DNA of 16,656 nucleotides. It comes from Alphaproteobacteria bacterium UBA7314 (GTDB lineage: Bacteria; Pseudomonadota; Alphaproteobacteria; MPNO01; UBA830). A program made the position numbers and the translations under genes. The DNA is taken from the NCBI GenBank assembly GCA_002471575.1, contig DKQG01000004.1, positions 1,001-17,656 on the forward strand, in the 5' to 3' direction. The notes below the pieces were generated by a model that did no database searches, was not told the DNA's origin, and was given only the letters and a program-made list of their open reading frames with translations. Below are positions 14,387 through 16,656 of the stretch, in pieces (within the stretch, counting starts at the first letter, position 1; each line of letters opens with the position of its first letter).

Positions 14387-15633
14387 AAATCATGTTCCTG
14401 ACGGAGAACTTCCCGCCGGAAACCAACGCAGCGGCAACCCGGGTATACGAACGCGCGTTGTACTGGATTCGCGAAGGGCATGGCGTGACCGTTCTGACCG
14501 CGGCACCGAACTTTCCGGAAGGCAGGCTGTTCGACGGCTACGCCAACCGATGGCGGCAGATCGAAGACATCGACGGCATCCGCGTCGTCCGCGTCAAAAC
14601 CTATATCGCCGCCAACAAGGGCGTAATCTGGCGCACGCTCGATTTTATAAGCTTCATGATTACTTCGTTCATTGCGGGATTGTTCGAAAAGCGCCCAGAT
14701 GTGGTGTGTTCGACCTCTCCGCAGTTTTTCGCCGCTGTTGGCGGTTGGATGCTCGCCGTATGCCGGCGGCGGCCTTTCATTTTCGAACTGGGAGATCTGT
14801 GGCCCGCGTCGATCGTGGCGGTGGGTGCGATGAAAAGATCGCTGCCAGTGCGGCTACTGGAGAAGCTGGAACTTTTTCTCTACCAGCGCAGCGCTGCCGT
14901 GGCGGCCCTGACCTACGCATTCAAACGCAACCTCGTCAGCCGGGGTATAGATGCCGCAAAAATTCACGTGGTCCGTAACGGTGTCGATGCAAGTCGCTAC
15001 GGCGTTCGCCCCCGGAACACGACGCTGGCGGCGGAATACGGCCTTCAGGACAAATTCGTCGTGGGATATGTCGGCACCCACGGTATGGCCCATGCGCTGG
15101 ATCGCGTCGTGGAGGCGGCGGACCTTCTGAAAGGCGACGACGATATCCGCATTCTGTTTGCCGGCGCCGGCGCTGCACGCGACGGACTGATCGAGCAGGC
15201 TGGACGACTTGGATTGTCCAACATTGTCTTCCTGCCGATGCAGCCGAAAGAACACGTACCTGATATCTGGTCGCTGTGCGATGCCGCACTAGTCCATCTG
15301 AAAGACGATCCGACGTTCACCGAAGTAATCCCTTCAAAGATCTTCGAAGCCATGGGAATGGGGCTGCCCATTCTTATTTCCGCACCAGAAGGCGAAGCAA
15401 CTGAAATCGTTGCGGCGGAATATGCCGGCATCGTACTGCCGCCGGAAAATCCGCCAGCGCTATCGGCGGCAGTGCGCTCGCTGCGCGACGACCACGCGGG
15501 CCGGAGAAAGTACGCCGAAAATTCACTCGCCGCCGCGCCGCACTACAGTCGCGAAAAGCAGGCTGATCAAATGATCCGGGTTTTCGCCGCCGCTATCGGC
15601 GGAAAGCCCGCCGGGCCGGGAGATGTATCTTGA
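14383..15633 (+). CDS. Family 4 glycosyltransferase, WbuB-like
   Basis: A 416-residue GT-B-fold retaining glycosyltransferase acting on the cytoplasmic face of the inner membrane. The N-terminal domain begins KIMFLTENFPPETNAAATRV, with PPE-x-x-A-A-A-x-R typical of WbuB-like transferases, and continues with LTAAPNFPEG and FELGDLWPASIVAVGAM. The linker VVRNGVDASRY is followed by the donor domain, with VGYVGTHG, FAGAGAARD and the catalytic-region IPSKIFEAMGMGLPILIS (K319, E322), then APEGEATEIV (E338). WbuB-type enzymes add a sugar, often N-acetyl-L-fucosamine, to a lipid-linked acceptor in O-antigen synthesis; the sugar here is not known. A 72-base spacer precedes it, and its stop overlaps the epimerase start (TTGA). 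Hydrophobic patches near 87-102 and 120-130 suggest membrane association rather than true spanning helices. Confidence 0.88.
   Translation: MKIMFLTENFPPETNAAATRVYERALYWIREGHGVTVLTAAPNFPEGRLFDGYANRWRQIEDIDGIRVVRVKTYIAANKGVIWRTLDFISFMITSFIAGLFEKRPDVVCSTSPQFFAAVGGWMLAVCRRRPFIFELGDLWPASIVAVGAMKRSLPVRLLEKLELFLYQRSAAVAALTYAFKRNLVSRGIDAAKIHVVRNGVDASRYGVRPRNTTLAAEYGLQDKFVVGYVGTHGMAHALDRVVEAADLLKGDDDIRILFAGAGAARDGLIEQAGRLGLSNIVFLPMQPKEHVPDIWSLCDAALVHLKDDPTFTEVIPSKIFEAMGMGLPILISAPEGEATEIVAAEYAGIVLPPENPPALSAAVRSLRDDHAGRRKYAENSLAAAPHYSREKQADQMIRVFAAAIGGKPAGPGDVS
15618..15622 (+). promoter_or_regulatory. Ribosome binding site for a TTG start
   Basis: GGGAG lies seven bases before TTG 15630, inside the end of the GT4 gene. 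It fixes the epimerase start at the TTG that overlaps the GT4 stop as TTGA. Confidence 0.6.
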
Positions 15634-16580
15634 AAGTTTTGGTCACGGGCGCTAACGGCTTTGTCGGGCGCGCGCTGTGCCGCCATCTTGCGGCAGCAGG
15701 GCACAGCGTCATAGGGGGTGTGCGGTCGGAAATACCCGATCCCGGCTGGATGGAGGCCAGGGTCATCGGCGATTTGGAAACGCGGCGGAATTTCTCCGAA
15801 CTAGTCTCCGGAGCCGATGCTGTAGTGCATCTAGCCGCAAGGGTTCACAAGAAGCGCGAAAGACCAGCCGATACGGAGGCTGCTTACCGGCGCGCCAATG
15901 CCGATGTCACGGAGAATTTGTCCAGAGCGGCAGCAGATGCGGGGGTCAGACGCTTCGTGTTTCTGAGTTCCGTAAAGGTCAATGGCGAACGAACAATTAA
16001 TGGCGCCTATACGGAAGAAAACGAACCCGCCCCGGAAGACGCCTATGGACGTTCTAAACTCGCAGCCGAGCAGGCACTTCGAAAACTCTCCGGGGAATCC
16101 GGGCTTGCCTGCGTCTCGCTCAGGGTCCCGCTGGTGTATGGCCCCAGCGTCGGCGCGAATTTTGCCGCGTTGCTTGGCCTTTGCAATTTACCCTTCCCGC
16201 TGCCGCTGAGCGGCATCACCGCCAATCGGCGCAGTCTCCTGTTCCTTGGCAATCTGAACGGAGCAATCCGGACGGTTCTCGAAGATCCGGCGGACCACAC
16301 CGCAACCTTTTTGCTGAGCGACGGCGAAGACCTGTCTACCGCGGATCTCGTCCGTCGCCTGCGCCACACCCTGAACCGACGTGTTCCCGATCTGTCGGTA
16401 CCGGCCAGCGCCCTGCGAACTCTCGCCGGCCTCGCCGGCATGAAACCAGCCGCCGACCGATTGTGCGGATCGCTTCAGATAGACTCATCCTGTTTCCGTC
16501 AGACCTATCACTGGACGCCAACGTTTTCGGTCGACCAAGGACTCGCAGCCACCGTCGCATGGCGCTTAGCCACGCGGTAG
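15630..16580 (+). CDS. NAD-dependent epimerase/dehydratase (extended SDR), WbpV/WcaG-like
   Basis: A 316-residue nucleotide-sugar epimerase or dehydratase. The cofactor loop TGANGFVG holds G7-x-x-G10-x-x-G13 close to the start. HLAARVH follows near 70, the strand LSSVKVNGE supplies the catalytic Ser (113/114), and YGRSK supplies Y139 and K143, so the SDR triad is complete. The C-terminal pattern with LQIDSSCFRQTYHWTPTFSV and GLAATVAW is typical of the WbpV/WcaG group that acts on UDP-hexoses or their N-acetyl forms. It starts at TTG with a good upstream ribosome site and a four-base overlap with the GT4 gene. WbuB-like GT4 followed by this epimerase is a common ending of O-antigen loci, usually followed by a WbpL/WecA-type phosphoglycosyl transferase, which would begin beyond the window. 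The actual substrate is not determined. Confidence 0.87.
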   Translation: MKVLVTGANGFVGRALCRHLAAAGHSVIGGVRSEIPDPGWMEARVIGDLETRRNFSELVSGADAVVHLAARVHKKRERPADTEAAYRRANADVTENLSRAAADAGVRRFVFLSSVKVNGERTINGAYTEENEPAPEDAYGRSKLAAEQALRKLSGESGLACVSLRVPLVYGPSVGANFAALLGLCNLPFPLPLSGITANRRSLLFLGNLNGAIRTVLEDPADHTATFLLSDGEDLSTADLVRRLRHTLNRRVPDLSVPASALRTLAGLAGMKPAADRLCGSLQIDSSCFRQTYHWTPTFSVDQGLAATVAWRLATR

Positions 16581-16634
16581 CCTATCCTCCCGAAAAGCCC
16601 ATTCTCCCCAACTTAAACTCACCGATGCCGTGAC

Positions 16635-16649
16635 CGCCCATTATGGGCG
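16635..16649 (+). repeat. Perfect 7-base inverted repeat after the epimerase gene
   Basis: CGCCCAT and ATGGGCG flank a single T. As RNA it could form a five-pair GC-rich stem with a five-base loop. No T-tract follows within the seven remaining bases, so a terminator cannot be shown. It could equally be a protein-binding site or part of the next gene, since a GTG at 16630 opens a frame (MTAHYGRVG) that runs through it to the window edge. Confidence 0.3.
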
Positions 16650-16656
16650 AGTCGGA

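Noticed and set aside
1..16656. Defence system, prophage, insertion sequence or CRISPR array
   Set aside because: No nuclease, transposase, integrase, phage structural gene or regularly spaced repeat was seen; every recognised gene fits polysaccharide synthesis or modification.

Overview
The window is a stretch of surface-polysaccharide biosynthesis DNA from a moderately GC-rich Gram-negative bacterium, most likely an alphaproteobacterium. That placement is inferred from gene families, base composition by eye, and frequent GTG/TTG starts. All 17 recognised genes lie on the + strand. There is no tRNA, rRNA, transposase, integrase or CRISPR array. No gene is a housekeeping gene, so the organism cannot be named more closely.

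Region 1 (1-8195) is a tightly packed run that looks like a sugar-precursor and modification operon. It holds the 3' end of a possible radical-SAM protein, two different Gfo/Idh/MocA oxidoreductases, a KdsB-like CMP-sugar synthetase, an SGNH-hydrolase/MBOAT pair of the alginate-acetylation type, a GmhA-like SIS isomerase, a HAD phosphatase and a D-2-hydroxyacid dehydrogenase. SIS isomerase + HAD phosphatase + cytidylyltransferase is the same enzyme logic as KdsD/KdsC/KdsB in Kdo synthesis. However, the cytidylyltransferase and the isomerase both carry changed active-site-region residues, so a different, possibly undescribed, CMP-activated keto-sugar acid is plausible. The PEP-condensing synthase such a pathway needs is not in the window.

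Region 2 (8220-13169) continues without a real gap. It holds a heparinase II/III-type polysaccharide lyase lacking an obvious signal peptide, a GtrA-type membrane protein, a 51-residue one-pass membrane protein, a large GT-C-type membrane glycosyltransferase and a SAM methyltransferase. GtrA + GT-C, together with the soluble polyprenyl-phosphate-sugar-synthase-like GT2 beyond the gap (13570), resembles a three-component system that adds a side sugar outside the inner membrane.

Region 3 (13170-13569) is a 400-base gap with no intact gene. It may contain the decayed start of a family 2 glycosyltransferase and could be a recombination junction.

Region 4 (13570-16656) holds the GT2, a WbuB-like GT4 glycosyltransferase and a WbpV/WcaG-like NAD-dependent epimerase. 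This is the usual tail of an O-antigen or exopolysaccharide locus, in which a WbpL/WecA-type initiating transferase often follows. The window ends just past the epimerase.

No convincing sigma-70 promoter or T-tracted terminator was found anywhere. Many adjacent genes overlap by exactly four bases (ATGA, GTGA, TTGA), suggesting translational coupling and long cotranscripts.
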